Counted from the stretch's first letter, positions 35,792 through 45,094 are shown. The stretch is 64,000 nt of DNA from Terriglobales bacterium (GCA_035567895.1 DATMPC010000022.1:1-64000), one strand, 5' to 3'. Numbers and translations are program-made. The notes: generated by a model from the letters alone, not told the origin.

Positions 35792-38221
35792 CTACTCGTA
35801 TCGCAACGCCACCATGGGATCCACGTGGCTTGCACGGTGAGCCGGTATGTAGCTGGCTATCAGGGCTACCGCCGTCATCACCACCGACACGACGACAAAC
35901 GTGCCTAAGTCTGTAGGCTGCACGCCGTAGAGTAGGCTCCGGATCAGGCGAGCGCCAGCTAGAGCGCCGACTAGGCCGATTACGACACCGACGCCGGTCA
36001 AGAGCAGTCCGTGGCCGAGCACATCGCGCACGATCGCCGATTGGCTCGCACCCAATGCCATCCGGACGCCAATGTCTTTTGTGCGTTGCACGACGGTGTA
36101 CGACAGCACGCCATAAATTCCTACCGCGGCCAACAAGAGCGCAGTCGCGGCAAAGGTCGTCAGCAAAAAAGTGTCGAAATGGGACTGTTCGAGCTGGCTT
36201 GAAACTCGTTCCTGCAGGGTTGAGACACGATAGATAGGCACGCCAGGCGCTGCCTTGGCCACCGCCGCGCGTAGTTCGTTAACGGGAATCACGGCTCCCT
36301 GCGTGCGCACGACTATGTCCATGGTGCGGCCGATCCAGTCCCAGGCTGAGGGAGGCATCTGCGCAATGGGCATGTAGAACTCGGGGAAGATTTGCCGGTC
36401 GAGTCCCCAGGCACGGACGTCGCCGACAACTCCTGCGACTTCGTGCCAAACAGGATCCATGCGCCCTCTGGGCCCACTCTCACAGCAGGCGAAGCGTTTC
36501 CCGATGGGATTCTGATTGGGCCACATGGTTCGCGCGAGGGTCTCATTCACCAGCACCACTAACGTCCGGTCGCGAGTGTCTGCGGGAGTGAAGTCGCGGC
36601 CCAGCCTCAGAGGGATGCGGGTGGTGGTCAGATATCCGGGAGAGACGATTCTCACCCTTGCATCCACCAGGTTTGACGAATCGAGAGCCTTGCCTTCGGC
36701 CAGCAATCCGTTGCTGCTTCCGCCGCCCATCAGCGGAGCTCTTGAAACGACTGCGGCGGAGGCGACGCCGGGCAGCCCTTCAATGTTGTTGAGAACCCCC
36801 TCAAAACCTTGGCGCGCCTTTGCAGGATCGCTGTAGGCGGCTTCGGGCAGGCCAACTCGCCCTGCCATGAGATTGGAAGTGTCGAAGCCGGGCTGCACTT
36901 TAGCGAGAACCATCGCGCTACGCACCAGCAGTCCCGCGACGGCGAGGAGCATTAGGGCGAGTGCAACTTCGCCGACTACGAGCAAGCTGCGCACATGATC
37001 GCGGCTGGAGGTGGAGCGAGCGGCCTGGAAAGTTCCGGTCAGGCGCACGGATGCTGATCGCAGAGCCGGCGCCATGCCGAAGAGCAGGCTGGAGACTACG
37101 GCGATGGCGGCTGCGAAGCAAAGCGCAACGGTGTCAACGCGGGCTTCCTCGATACGTGGCACTCCCGGAGGAGCGCTTGCGATTAGCCAGCGGACTCCGG
37201 CAATAGCCAGGAAGATTCCCACAATTGCACTCACACCAGCCAGCAAAAGATTCTCTGCGAGGAGCTGCCGCACGATGCGCTTGGGTGTTGCTCCCAAGGC
37301 TGCGCGGACGGCGATTTCGCCCTGGCGTCCGCGGGCTCGGGCTAGCTGCAGGTTCGCGATATTGGCACACCCGATCAGCAGGACGAATCCCACCGCTCCA
37401 ACGACAGTGAAGAGGGTTACTCGCTGATCACCGAGCAGGACTTCGGTCAGCGGTGTGAGGCTGAAGCCACGATCTTTGTCGTCGATGGGGTAGCGCTGGG
37501 CTTGCCGCGCGGAGAGGACGTTCAGCTCGGCGCGGGCTTGCTCTACGGAGACTCCATCTTTCAGCCGCGCGAAGATCTCGAGATAGTGATTGTCGTGGTC
37601 AGCAAGCTGGGCGGCCGTGTAGGCCGCAGGGATCCAGATGTCGGACTTGCTCAGCAGCGGATCGAAGCTTCGTGGCATGACTCCAACAACGACTAAAGGC
37701 ACGCCGTTGACGTGGATCGCCCGTCCCATGAGCCCGCGATCCTCGTGAAAGCGTGTCCGCCAGAGCCGTTCGCTGATCACCGCTACTGCATCTCGCCCGG
37801 GAGCATCCTCGGCTGAGGTAAACACCCGTCCCAAGAGGGGGCTAACCTGGAAGGTGTTGAAGTATTCGGCGTCGACGCTCTCGCCGTCGATGCGTTCGGG
37901 AGCCTCTTCGGTCGCGAGATTATAGGCGGCGGAGGCGGAAGACGAAACGCTGGAGAACGAGGAGTTCTGCTGGCGAATGTCGGCGAAGTTGCCGACTGAT
38001 ACTCCGCCACCCCCACGGCCTTGCCAGATCTCCTGCAACAGCATCACGCGCTCCGGCTGGGCCATAGCCAGAGGTCGAAAGAGCACAGCGTCGACGATGC
38101 TGAAGATTGCGGTGTTCGCTCCAATGCCAATAGCCAGCGTGAGAATGGCAACGACAGTGAATGCTGGCGTCTTGCGCAGAATGCGTGCGCCGTAGCGGAG
38201 ATCCTGAATCCAGGTGTGCAT
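35792..38221 (-). CDS. ADOP-family ABC transporter permease (MacB/FtsX-like)
   Basis: An 809-residue permease. The N-terminus [20 protein letters not shown] begins the first MacB periplasmic-core plus FtsX module, with [20 protein letters not shown] as helix 1; FtsX helices lie near residues 280-420. A second module starts near residue 420 and ends in three helices ([20 protein letters not shown] and onward). Duplicated, ATPase-less permeases of this kind are the acidobacterial 'ADOP' group. No ATP-binding subunit is adjacent, consistent with an orphan. The substrate is unknown; MacB-type proteins use mechanotransmission to export peptides, lipids or drugs. Confidence 0.92.
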   Translation of the reverse strand: MHTWIQDLRYGARILRKTPAFTVVAILTLAIGIGANTAIFSIVDAVLFRPLAMAQPERVMLLQEIWQGRGGGGVSVGNFADIRQQNSSFSSVSSSASAAYNLATEEAPERIDGESVDAEYFNTFQVSPLLGRVFTSAEDAPGRDAVAVISERLWRTRFHEDRGLMGRAIHVNGVPLVVVGVMPRSFDPLLSKSDIWIPAAYTAAQLADHDNHYLEIFARLKDGVSVEQARAELNVLSARQAQRYPIDDKDRGFSLTPLTEVLLGDQRVTLFTVVGAVGFVLLIGCANIANLQLARARGRQGEIAVRAALGATPKRIVRQLLAENLLLAGVSAIVGIFLAIAGVRWLIASAPPGVPRIEEARVDTVALCFAAAIAVVSSLLFGMAPALRSASVRLTGTFQAARSTSSRDHVRSLLVVGEVALALMLLAVAGLLVRSAMVLAKVQPGFDTSNLMAGRVGLPEAAYSDPAKARQGFEGVLNNIEGLPGVASAAVVSRAPLMGGGSSNGLLAEGKALDSSNLVDARVRIVSPGYLTTTRIPLRLGRDFTPADTRDRTLVVLVNETLARTMWPNQNPIGKRFACCESGPRGRMDPVWHEVAGVVGDVRAWGLDRQIFPEFYMPIAQMPPSAWDWIGRTMDIVVRTQGAVIPVNELRAAVAKAAPGVPIYRVSTLQERVSSQLEQSHFDTFLLTTFAATALLLAAVGIYGVLSYTVVQRTKDIGVRMALGASQSAIVRDVLGHGLLLTGVGVVIGLVGALAGARLIRSLLYGVQPTDLGTFVVVSVVMTAVALIASYIPAHRASHVDPMVALRYE

Positions 38222-38914
38222 GCGTTATTTCTTAGTCCTCTTGATAGCGGTGCACTAGCGAGGCCGTTTTCAGCCAGGATAGGGTGCTGTGTACTCATGG
38301 ACATGCCGCACACGAGCTATACCGTGGGAGGACTGCGCGGCTCCGAAGTCGGAACGTGGTGTTCAAATTCGGACAGTAAGCTTTGCGGGGGTCACGACCG
38401 TCCCCTGGCTGTGATTCTGCGTGAAGCAAAATCGCTGTCAGCTGTTTCCAGAATCGCGTTGATTTTTGCTTTTTCTTCGTCTAGGATGGAGCCGAGGTTG
38501 CGCCGAGGATGGCGCTGAAGTCGTCGGCCGGCGCACTTAGTCGTTCGCGAGTGATCATGCATAGAGAAATTGATCTCGGGCGCGAATTCCCTGTTATTTC
38601 ACTGTTAATTCCCTGCCCGTTTTCGGAGTCCCCTGTGTTCATGCGGGTTTCAGGATGAATCCACTCGCGCGAAAAAATTCGCTGTTTTTTTCGCTGTTAT
38701 TTTCGCTGTTATTGCCCTGATCAGTGAAAGAACAGTGAATTCGCAATCAGCATGAGCACGAAGCCGGCGGCCAGGAGAGGGATCGCTTTCGCTGCCGGGC
38801 TGCACGTCGCGCAGTGCAAATGTCGCCAGGAGCTTGTTCCAGCCTTGTTAGAATCCCTGAACTCCAATAATTTGTTGAACTTTCGTCGCCAAGGCTGCGT
38901 ATCTCGCTGGCAAG
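38222..38914. other. 690-bp spacer before the ECF sigma gene
   Basis: No convincing gene. It holds the promoter side of the ADOP gene, then GC-rich sequence with no recognisable feature (38290-38580), a second cluster of the TTCCCTG-type repeats (38584-38724), and about 190 bases before the sigma-factor reading frame opens. A minus-strand open frame at the right end encodes a short membrane-like segment but has no supported start. Confidence 0.5.
38584..38724. repeat. AT-rich TTCCCTG-type repeat cluster (copy 2)
   Basis: GAATTCCCTGTTATTTCACTG and TTAATTCCCTG units (38584-38615) and TTCGCTGTT-type units (38678-38724, three or more). Shares TTCCCTG/TTCGCTGTTA vocabulary with 9926-10070, 28 kb away. 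The units have the same orientation in both copies. Confidence 0.7.
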
Positions 38915-39112
38915 TTGAGACATTCAGCCCAAACCGCAAAGAGAGCTCCGGCGGGACGGATACCGGCGTGCATGGTACGGTCCGGTTACCGCACCAAATC
39001 TGCAACGGCGCGTAAGCTGGTCCGTCATCCTTCTTTCGGGACTTTCGCTGTATCGGCCCAGGGCAAGATAGCCGCAAGATCGCAGGCGGGAACGATTGTT
39101 CCATTTACTGCA

Positions 39113-39136
39113 CCACAGCCAAGACCGGCTGTGCCA
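39113..39136. repeat. REP-like element at the sigma-factor start
   Basis: CCACAGCCAAGACCGGCTGT followed by GCCA: reverse complement of the GTGGCACAGCCG family with a changed loop. It overlaps the likely GTG start of the sigma gene. Confidence 0.7.
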
Positions 39137-39757
39137 AATGAAAGAAGCCTAAACCGGTTGGAAGAAAACGCGCTAACAGCTGCCCTGGTTCGACGATGCA
39201 TAGCAGGCGATGCAACCGCTTGGGAAGACCTCGTCAAGCAGCAGAACCGGCGTATTTACAACATTTGCTACCGGTTTACGGGCTCGGCGAGCGACGCCGA
39301 AGACCTCACTCAGGAAGTCTTCATTCGGCTTTATCGAACAATGGGCAGCTATGCGGCGGATCGGGGATCCTTCAATACCTGGCTTGCGACCCTCACGCGC
39401 AATATGCTGGTCGACCATTTCCGCCGCACGCGGCAGGAGCGCATGACGGACTCCATAGACGCCGCTCCCGCGGCCAGTGAGGATGCTCCGACGCTAGCGG
39501 AGCGCATCGAAGACGAGGCTCCCTCGCCGCAATCCCGATTGGCCAGCAAAGAGACCCAAAAGATGGTGCAACAGGCCCTGCAGAGAGTCTCCCCAGACCT
39601 GCGGGAGGCAGTGATTCTGCGAGATTTACAGGACATGGACTACAAAGAAATTGCGGTCGCTCTAAAGGTTCCGGAGGGTACCGTAAAGTCCCGAATCAAT
39701 CGCGGTCGGGCGGAACTGGCAAGACTTTTATCGCGTATTAATAAACAGGCGGTCTAG
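39131..39757 (+). CDS. ECF RNA polymerase sigma factor (SigW/RpoE-like)
   Basis: A 208-residue sigma-70-family factor. Region 2: LVRRCIAGDATAWEDLV, NICYRFTGSASDAEDLTQEVF, then FNTWLATLTRNMLVDHFRR. Region 4: ALQRVSPDLREAVILRDLQD and YKEIAVALKVPEGTVKSRIN. The downstream zinc-finger protein is its probable anti-sigma factor. The frame is open upstream to an ATG at 38972 and a TTG at 38915, but that extension has no sigma-like sequence and contains a REP element, so I prefer the GTG at 39131; there is no clear ribosome site for any of them. It heads a five-gene plus-strand cluster. Confidence 0.88.
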   Translation: MPNERSLNRLEENALTAALVRRCIAGDATAWEDLVKQQNRRIYNICYRFTGSASDAEDLTQEVFIRLYRTMGSYAADRGSFNTWLATLTRNMLVDHFRRTRQERMTDSIDAAPAASEDAPTLAERIEDEAPSPQSRLASKETQKMVQQALQRVSPDLREAVILRDLQDMDYKEIAVALKVPEGTVKSRINRGRAELARLLSRINKQAV

Positions 39758-39758
39758 T

Positions 39759-40640
39759 GTGGACAATCGCAGCCAATTCGAGAGGAAAGAAGGCACGTCA
39801 GGGCTGACCTGCGCCGAATTCGACGCGCTGATGACCGACGCTTTTGACGGTCTCCTCACCCCGGCTTCGCAGCAGAGCTTTGACGCTCATCGCCTGCAGT
39901 GTCCCACTTGCGGTCCTCTCTTCCGCGAGGCCGAAGCGGGGATGTCCTGGCTTCATACGTTGGCAGAAGTCGAGCCTCCGGCAAGTCTGATACACAACAT
40001 CCTCGCAGCCACAACCGTTCAGACGAGCGCAGCGATTGCAGCCGCTCCCAAATTGGGCTGGAAGCAGCGACTTTCAGAAGTGTGGGCCGATGTACTTGCG
40101 CCTTTCCGGGCTCTGGTAGCTCAGCCGCGAATGGCCATGACTGGAGCAATGGCGCTTTTCTCAGTTTCGCTTTCGTTGAATCTGGCGGGAGTGAAGCTCG
40201 GCGATCTGCGTCATATGGACTTGCGACCAAGCGCTCTGAAAGAGCAGGTCACGATGAAGTACTACGAAACCACGTCGCGGGTAGTGAAGTACTACGAAAA
40301 TATTCGGCTGGTGTATGAGGTCGAATCGCGGCTGCAGGAGCTGAAACGCGCCACTACCACCGAACCGGAGCCGGAGCAGCGTCCACGCGACCGCAACAAG
40401 ACAGAAAACGAGAAGGACAAGGAACGCAAGCAGAATTACTACAGTATGGACAGGCCGAAAGTTCAGCTTGCGAAATGGAGTACAAACGAATTGAATCTGT
40501 GCAGTAACTTTGAACCAGGCTTCGTGCTGCAGAAATCCAGCGACGAAGTCGGCATCTACAGCAACGCGCATTTCGCGGTATCCGTACTCTCCCAGGGTTT
40601 CGAGCACAGCTACGAATCGACTAGGGGCTTACTCGCATGA
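39759..40640 (+). CDS. Zinc-finger anti-sigma factor, one-pass membrane protein
   Basis: A 293-residue protein. The N-terminus is a ZAS-type zinc finger: SGLTCAEFDALMTDAFDG with the HxxxCxxC motif in FDAHRLQCPTCGPLF. A helix at about residues 128-148 (MAMTGAMALFSVSLSLNLAG) could cross the membrane, and a charged, proline-poor C-terminal region follows (REE/KE-rich, about residues 195-235). It begins one base after the sigma gene's stop, and its stop overlaps the next start. Binding of the upstream sigma factor is inferred from the family and this arrangement. Confidence 0.88.
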   Translation: MDNRSQFERKEGTSGLTCAEFDALMTDAFDGLLTPASQQSFDAHRLQCPTCGPLFREAEAGMSWLHTLAEVEPPASLIHNILAATTVQTSAAIAAAPKLGWKQRLSEVWADVLAPFRALVAQPRMAMTGAMALFSVSLSLNLAGVKLGDLRHMDLRPSALKEQVTMKYYETTSRVVKYYENIRLVYEVESRLQELKRATTTEPEPEQRPRDRNKTENEKDKERKQNYYSMDRPKVQLAKWSTNELNLCSNFEPGFVLQKSSDEVGIYSNAHFAVSVLSQGFEHSYESTRGLLA

Positions 40641-41461
40641 CTTGCGCAGTTCACACTGATCAACCTGCAACCTCCTATTGCCGCACCTGCGGAAAAGCGC
40701 TTTGCCAGAGTTGTCAGCGCGATGTCCGCGGCGTGATTTATTGCCAGGATTGTCTCGCAGCTCGGCTTGAAGGCACCGTTCCTCCGGCCGCGGCGAACGC
40801 TCCGAACGCGGTCTACGTGGCTCCGGCGAGTTCTGCCAGCCCGGGCCTTGCTGCCGTGCTTGGTTTCATCCCCGGCGTCGGCGCGTTCTATAACGGGCAG
40901 TTTGCCAAGGGCTTCGTGCACGTTTTTGTCTTCGCCGTGCTTTGCCATCTCGCTAATAGTGCAGACTTTCTCGGCTTACTGGTGATGGCCTGGCTCTTCT
41001 ACATGGTCTTTGACGCGTACACCACGGCCAAGGCGCGGCAACTTGGCCAGCCATTACCCGACCATCTTGGACTCAACGCGCTGCTGGCCAGTTTCGGATT
41101 GGGAACAGCGCTTGGCCATCCTCAACCGGCTCATGCCGGCGCTCCATCGACAACAAGTACCACGACGCCAGCTGATGTTGCTCAGGCGCAGGTTGCGAAC
41201 CTTGCGCCGCTCGATCCGAGCACTTCGTCCGAATCGACGCAACCTTACGCTCCCGATCCAGGCGGCCCGCAGGGTGGTTTTGGTCCTGGAGGTGTGCCGA
41301 TGGGAGCGATCATCCTGATCGCTCTCGGTGTACTGCTGCTGCTCGAGAACCTCGGCGTGCTGGCGTTTCGCTGGACCGCACAGTTCTGGCCAATCATTCT
41401 GATCGTGTTGGGAATCTGGCTGGCGTTCCGCCGCATGAGCATGACGCAGGGAAGGAACTAG
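40637..41461 (+). CDS. B-box zinc-finger membrane protein with LiaF-like TM domain
   Basis: A 274-residue protein. Residues 1-45 form a B-box-type zinc binding unit (CAVHTDQPATSYCRTCGKAL, CQSCQRDVRGVIYCQDC). A membrane region at about 70-125 resembles TM2/DUF5668-like hairpins (LGFIPGVGAFYNGQFAKGFV), then a Pro/Ser/Thr-rich linker, and the C-terminus has a LiaF-type pair of helices (AIILIALGVLLLLENLGVLA, FWPIILIVLGIWLAF). It overlaps the anti-sigma gene (ATGA) and precedes two more DUF5668 proteins. A membrane-stress sensing role is inferred. Confidence 0.85.
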   Translation: MTCAVHTDQPATSYCRTCGKALCQSCQRDVRGVIYCQDCLAARLEGTVPPAAANAPNAVYVAPASSASPGLAAVLGFIPGVGAFYNGQFAKGFVHVFVFAVLCHLANSADFLGLLVMAWLFYMVFDAYTTAKARQLGQPLPDHLGLNALLASFGLGTALGHPQPAHAGAPSTTSTTTPADVAQAQVANLAPLDPSTSSESTQPYAPDPGGPQGGFGPGGVPMGAIILIALGVLLLLENLGVLAFRWTAQFWPIILIVLGIWLAFRRMSMTQGRN

Positions 41462-41463
41462 AC

Positions 41464-41787
41464 GTGGCGATCTACGATCACGACGATTACTACGTTCCCA
41501 ACCGCGCCTGTCACTGTCTGCGCTGCTCTTCACGGTGGCTCATGGGACCAGCCGTGCTGATTACAGTCGGTGTGCTCTTTCTTCTGCAGCAACTACACAT
41601 CTTCAACTTCGGCAGCACGTTTCCAGTACTGCTGATCGTGATTGGCTTAGTGAAGATTGCGCAGCGATCTGCGCCTGATACCGGGCATATTCCACCGCCT
41701 CCGTACTACCCACCGGGAATGCAGGTTCCACCCGTACCACCCGCATCTCCCAGTAACCGGCCTGACTCGGAGGTGAACCGTGGCTAG
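41464..41787 (+). CDS. Small DUF5668 (LiaF/LiaI-like) membrane protein
   Basis: A 107-residue protein with two helices (WLMGPAVLITVGVLFLLQQL and FPVLLIVIGLVKIAQ), the DUF5668 hairpin, then a Pro-rich cytoplasmic tail. The start has the Cys/His-containing segment NRACHCLRCSSRW, perhaps metal-binding. GTG start, two bases after the preceding stop; the end overlaps the DUF4097 gene by eight bases. Belongs to the envelope-stress cluster. Confidence 0.82.
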   Translation: MAIYDHDDYYVPNRACHCLRCSSRWLMGPAVLITVGVLFLLQQLHIFNFGSTFPVLLIVIGLVKIAQRSAPDTGHIPPPPYYPPGMQVPPVPPASPSNRPDSEVNRG

Positions 41788-43198
41788 TCCTCCGCAGATG
41801 CCCTACGATCCTCGCTATTCGCGGTATCGTCGACCGCGCTCGATGGCCGGTCCGATCATCCTGATCGGAGTCGGCGTCATGTTCCTGTTGATGAATATGC
41901 GCCTCGTGAGCTGGCCCAGACTGGGTTGGTTTTTTGCCACATGGTGGCCGGTGCTGCTCATCGTGTTCGGGCTGATTCGCATTGCCGAATACACGATTGC
42001 GCGCAGCCGTGGAGGTCCTGCTCCGCGCCTCGGCGGTGGCGCGATTTTTCTCTTGATACTGCTCATCGTGATGGGACTCTCTGCTTCGTCGGCCCGGCAC
42101 GTGAACTGGCAAGCGATTGGCAACAACGTCGACGTGAATCCCGGATGGGATGGCATGTTTGGCGAGAAGTACGAGTTCACTCAGGAACTCTCGCAGCCAC
42201 TGCCGGGTGATGGAAGAATCCAGATCGACTCAGACCGCGGTTCGGTTACAGTCCACGTCGCCGAGAACGGTGATTCGCCGGTGAAGATGGTGGTCCATCG
42301 CCACATCTCGGCAGACTCGCAGGAAGCCGCCAACAAATTCAACGACCAGCAGAAGCCCGCCATGAGCGTGGATGGAAACATTCTCCGCATCAATTCCGGA
42401 GAGCACGTAGCCCACGTTCAGGTTGGGTTCTCAATGGGACCGCGCATCGTCACCGATCTGGAAATCTGGGCTCCACGCAAGGCTCCGGTACAGGTGAATG
42501 CCGGCCGTGGAGACGTGAACGTTTCGCAACGCGACGCTGACGTGAAGATCACAACCACGCGCGGAGATGTTCAGGCCGACCAGATCAAGGGCAATGTAGA
42601 GATTATCGCTCGCCGGGGCAACGTTCAGGCCAGTCAGGTCACTGGCGATGTCCATGTGGAAGGCAGGGCGGACGATGTTACGCTAAGCGATATTTCAGGC
42701 GTCGCCCTGCTAGAAGGCGAATTCTTCGGCGACACCAAGCTCTCGCACATCGGCAAGTCGGTGAAGTTTCACAGCACCCGTACCGATTTGGAACTGGGAA
42801 GACTTGACGGCGATCTAAGCATGGATTCTGGCGATCTGCGAGTCAGCTCAGTCGCTGGTCCTTTTGAAGTCCGCACGAAGGCTAAGGACATCCGCCTGGA
42901 AGACGTGTCAGGACCAATCACTGTCGAGAACAGCCACGGAGAGATTGATGTTCGTCCCAAGGCCCCGTTTGGCGATGTGACCCTCAACAATCATCAGGGC
43001 GCAATCCACATCGTGTTGCCGGAGGCGGCGGGATTTACTGTGGCAGCTCGCAGCAGCCGCGGAGAGCTGGAGAGCGACTTCCCACTCAATGTCACGAAGA
43101 ATGGCGACGATCACGTAGCCGAAGGCAACGTCGGGAAAGGCGGCAAGAAGCTACAGCTCACTACGGATCACGGGACGATTGAGATTCGGAAGGGATGA
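41780..43198 (+). CDS. LiaF-like membrane anchor with DUF4097 beta-helix domain
   Basis: A 472-residue protein. Residues about 20-110 carry the DUF5668 membrane region (MAGPIILIGVGVMFLLMNM and a second helix pair). The C-terminal 300 residues are DUF4097-type beta repeats with regular short strands (VNAGRGDVNVSQRDADVKIT, DLELGRLDGDLSMDSGDLRV) that form a right-handed beta-helix-like solenoid. In Firmicutes LiaF/LiaG proteins of this kind tune cell-envelope stress responses. GTG start overlaps the previous gene. Last of the five-gene sigma/anti-sigma cluster; a repeat element starts 5 bases after it. Confidence 0.88.
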   Translation: MASPPQMPYDPRYSRYRRPRSMAGPIILIGVGVMFLLMNMRLVSWPRLGWFFATWWPVLLIVFGLIRIAEYTIARSRGGPAPRLGGGAIFLLILLIVMGLSASSARHVNWQAIGNNVDVNPGWDGMFGEKYEFTQELSQPLPGDGRIQIDSDRGSVTVHVAENGDSPVKMVVHRHISADSQEAANKFNDQQKPAMSVDGNILRINSGEHVAHVQVGFSMGPRIVTDLEIWAPRKAPVQVNAGRGDVNVSQRDADVKITTTRGDVQADQIKGNVEIIARRGNVQASQVTGDVHVEGRADDVTLSDISGVALLEGEFFGDTKLSHIGKSVKFHSTRTDLELGRLDGDLSMDSGDLRVSSVAGPFEVRTKAKDIRLEDVSGPITVENSHGEIDVRPKAPFGDVTLNNHQGAIHIVLPEAAGFTVAARSSRGELESDFPLNVTKNGDDHVAEGNVGKGGKKLQLTTDHGTIEIRKG

Positions 43199-43202
43199 TA
43201 GA

Positions 43203-43380
43203 AATCGGGTGATCGGGACATCGGGGGATCGGCTGAAGTAAACAAAACCTTCCTTGTCGGAATAAATCTCAGTCGCAATCTGCAGAATTTAAGAAACTCA
43301 CTTGAATCTAGGTCAGTGCTGGCGCTAATAGCGTCTCGCAGTTCCTTCGCCCGATCACCCGATCACCCGATCACCCGATT
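43203..43380. repeat. Inverted-repeat element overlapping the cmk 3' end
   Basis: AATCGGGTGATCGGG (43203-43217) and its perfect complement CCCGATCACCCGATT (43366-43380). The right side also holds three tandem GATCACCC copies. The last codons and stop of cmk lie in the right arm. A related element is at 49078-49116. Confidence 0.75.
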
Positions 43381-44083
43381 CTTTATTGGCCGGATCAGCC
43401 AATGACCCGATTGTTTCCCTCACGATCTGCTCAGCCCGCTCAATCACCTCATCGAGAGTCATGCTGGTCGAGTCGATCACGACCGCGTCGTTAGCTGCTA
43501 CCAAGGGAGACACTGAGCGCGTCCGGTCGCGCTCATCGCGGGCGCGCATCTCCGCGAGTACCGCTGCTGAAGGTTCAACCACGGGATTCTGGTGAAAACG
43601 GCGATTGCCGCGCACTTCGGGTGCCGCATCCAGGAAGATCTTCACATCAGCATTGGGAAATACCGCAGTGCCGATATCACGGCCCTCCATCACAACTCCG
43701 CCTTTTGAACCTAACTCCCGTTGCTTGTGAACCATCCATTCCCGCAATTTCGGGTGTACCGAGACCCGTGATGCCGCCTCGGTAACATCTTTTTCGCGAA
43801 TGCGGGTAGAAACATCTGCGTTGTCGAGCTTCACTCGGTTGCCGTCGATCTGCGGTTCGAGAGTGATCTTTGATCCTAACGCGAGATTCACCAGCGCGCT
43901 TTCGTCGTCTACGTCGACATCATTCTCGATAGCTTTGAGAGCCAGCGCCCGATACATGGCGCCGGTTTCGATGTTGAGGTAATTCAGTTTGCGCGCGAGG
44001 CGCGAAGCCAACGTGCTCTTCCCTGCTCCGGCAGGTCCATCGATCGCGATCACTATTGCACGCCTGCCTGGCGCGTCAACCAT
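43355..44083 (-). CDS. cmk: Cytidylate kinase
   Basis: A 242-residue nucleoside monophosphate kinase making CDP/dCDP from CMP/dCMP. P-loop IAIDGPAGAGKSTLASRLAR, substrate-site LNIETGAMYRALAL and GGVVMEGRDIGTAVFPNAD are conserved, with RDERDRTRSVSPL near the C-terminus. The start at 44083 is chosen for GAGGAG six bases before it; it overlaps the end of the upstream gene by eight bases. The last residues (about SGDRVIG) are encoded by an inverted-repeat element, so the native C-terminus was probably replaced by insertion; the catalytic core is intact. Confidence 0.94.
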   Translation of the reverse strand: MVDAPGRRAIVIAIDGPAGAGKSTLASRLARKLNYLNIETGAMYRALALKAIENDVDVDDESALVNLALGSKITLEPQIDGNRVKLDNADVSTRIREKDVTEAASRVSVHPKLREWMVHKQRELGSKGGVVMEGRDIGTAVFPNADVKIFLDAAPEVRGNRRFHQNPVVEPSAAVLAEMRARDERDRTRSVSPLVAANDAVVIDSTSMTLDEVIERAEQIVRETIGSLADPANKESGDRVIG

Positions 44084-44978
44084 TGCGTCTCCTCGGCTGC
44101 AAAGTTGCACCATGCTCACGAGTTGCCCGCGGCGTTTCAGAGCGGACGTTGCTGTGGGACACGGTAATCAAGGCTCTCGACTCACTGGGAGTGTACGAGA
44201 ACTCGCGTGCCGCCAGAAGAGCCTTTACGACTTCAGCAACGCGGGCGCGTGATGTGAACGTGGAGAAGAAGGCCTCGATCTCCTCCAGCGTAGCCGCAAC
44301 CGTGCAATCGAGATACTTAGATATCAGCGCCGACAACGCCTCGGCATCGGAGATGCGCACGCCTTCGTTCACCGCCTCGGGAGCCCAGCGATAGTAGACG
44401 TCCCAGCTATCTCCTGCTTCGGGATGATGATCAACGCGAGTGATCTTCAAAGCCGCGGATAACTCCTGCAAGGCGCGATCGAGGACAGCTTCGGACAGAC
44501 CACGTCCCAGTTGCTCCTGAAGCTGCGCTCCTGAGAGTGGACCTTTCGCATCGAGCTTTTCGAATACGTGTTCGGATAGCAGCGAGGCCTGGCCGCGGGC
44601 CCGGCTCCGCACAAGCTGCTTAGGCTTGCGATCGCTGGCCAGAGTGTAGTAGTACGGAAACACCGCGGAAGAGAGAAACAAGCCCTCGCCATGCAGCTGC
44701 GCTTCGAAGACAAACTTATTTCGCACTAGCTTCTGAAGTAACTCTTCAGCTCTCTTCGCTCGCGGATCGTTGAATGCGTTTTGGCGCGTCGGCAGCTTCT
44801 GATCGCTTCCGAGCGTCGCACCGATCAATGTGGGCAATAAGGTCGCGTGGCGCGTGGGATAAAAAAGACACATTCCGACAGAATCGACGAACTCGCGAGC
44901 TTCCTCCAACGTGCGGATAGGCTCTCCATCCAGCCGCCACTTCTCACGCCGAAGATGTTGGAGTTCGAGTTCAGTCAT
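44076..44978 (-). CDS. AlkZ-related winged-helix protein (putative)
   Basis: A 300-residue cytosolic protein. The N-terminal WRLDGEPIRTLEEAREFVDS and VGMCLFYPTRHATLLPTLIG fit AlkZ-related proteins; a central winged-helix-like region follows (LLQKLVRNKFVFEAQLHGEG, then GPLSGAQLQEQLGRG). True AlkZ/YcaQ enzymes are DNA glycosylases that unhook crosslinks with a QxQ motif; none is visible here, so catalysis is uncertain. It sits between mutL and cmk, both housekeeping, and overlaps cmk. The family call is from memory of sequence style and is moderate. Confidence 0.6.
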   Translation of the reverse strand: MTELELQHLRREKWRLDGEPIRTLEEAREFVDSVGMCLFYPTRHATLLPTLIGATLGSDQKLPTRQNAFNDPRAKRAEELLQKLVRNKFVFEAQLHGEGLFLSSAVFPYYYTLASDRKPKQLVRSRARGQASLLSEHVFEKLDAKGPLSGAQLQEQLGRGLSEAVLDRALQELSAALKITRVDHHPEAGDSWDVYYRWAPEAVNEGVRISDAEALSALISKYLDCTVAATLEEIEAFFSTFTSRARVAEVVKALLAAREFSYTPSESRALITVSHSNVRSETPRATREHGATLQPRRRNG

Positions 44979-44988
44979 GAGTCGCCTC

Positions 44989-45085
44989 TGTCATTCCGAA
45001 GCCGCGCCTTGTGCGGCGAGGAATCCCTACTGTAAGCACACAGCATCGGCACGGTAGAGATCCCTCACGAAGGTTCGGGATGACA
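44989..45085. repeat. TGTCATTCCGAA/TTCGGGATGACA inverted-repeat element
   Basis: Arms TGTCATTCCGAA (44989-45000) and TTCGGGATGACA (45074-45085) match at 11 of 12 bases; inner GCGAGGAATC and GAGATCCCTC add partial pairing. It lies between the AlkZ-like start and the mutL end. This motif is a typical dispersed element in Acidobacteria (from general knowledge). Confidence 0.7.
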
Positions 45086-45094
45086 CCTCCGATT

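Noticed and set aside
38721-39104. Minus-strand open frame of 127 codons with a hydrophobic C-terminus (LLAAGFVLMLIANSLFF) and a CATC pair
   Set aside because: It runs antisense into the sigma-factor region, has no ribosome site, its only credible start would be a TTG giving about 32 residues, and its end lies in the repeat cluster. It might be a real micro-protein, but I cannot support it.
43351-43380. Short tandem GATCACCC units as a CRISPR-like array
   Set aside because: No spacer structure, 8-base unit only three times, and it is an arm of an inverted repeat.
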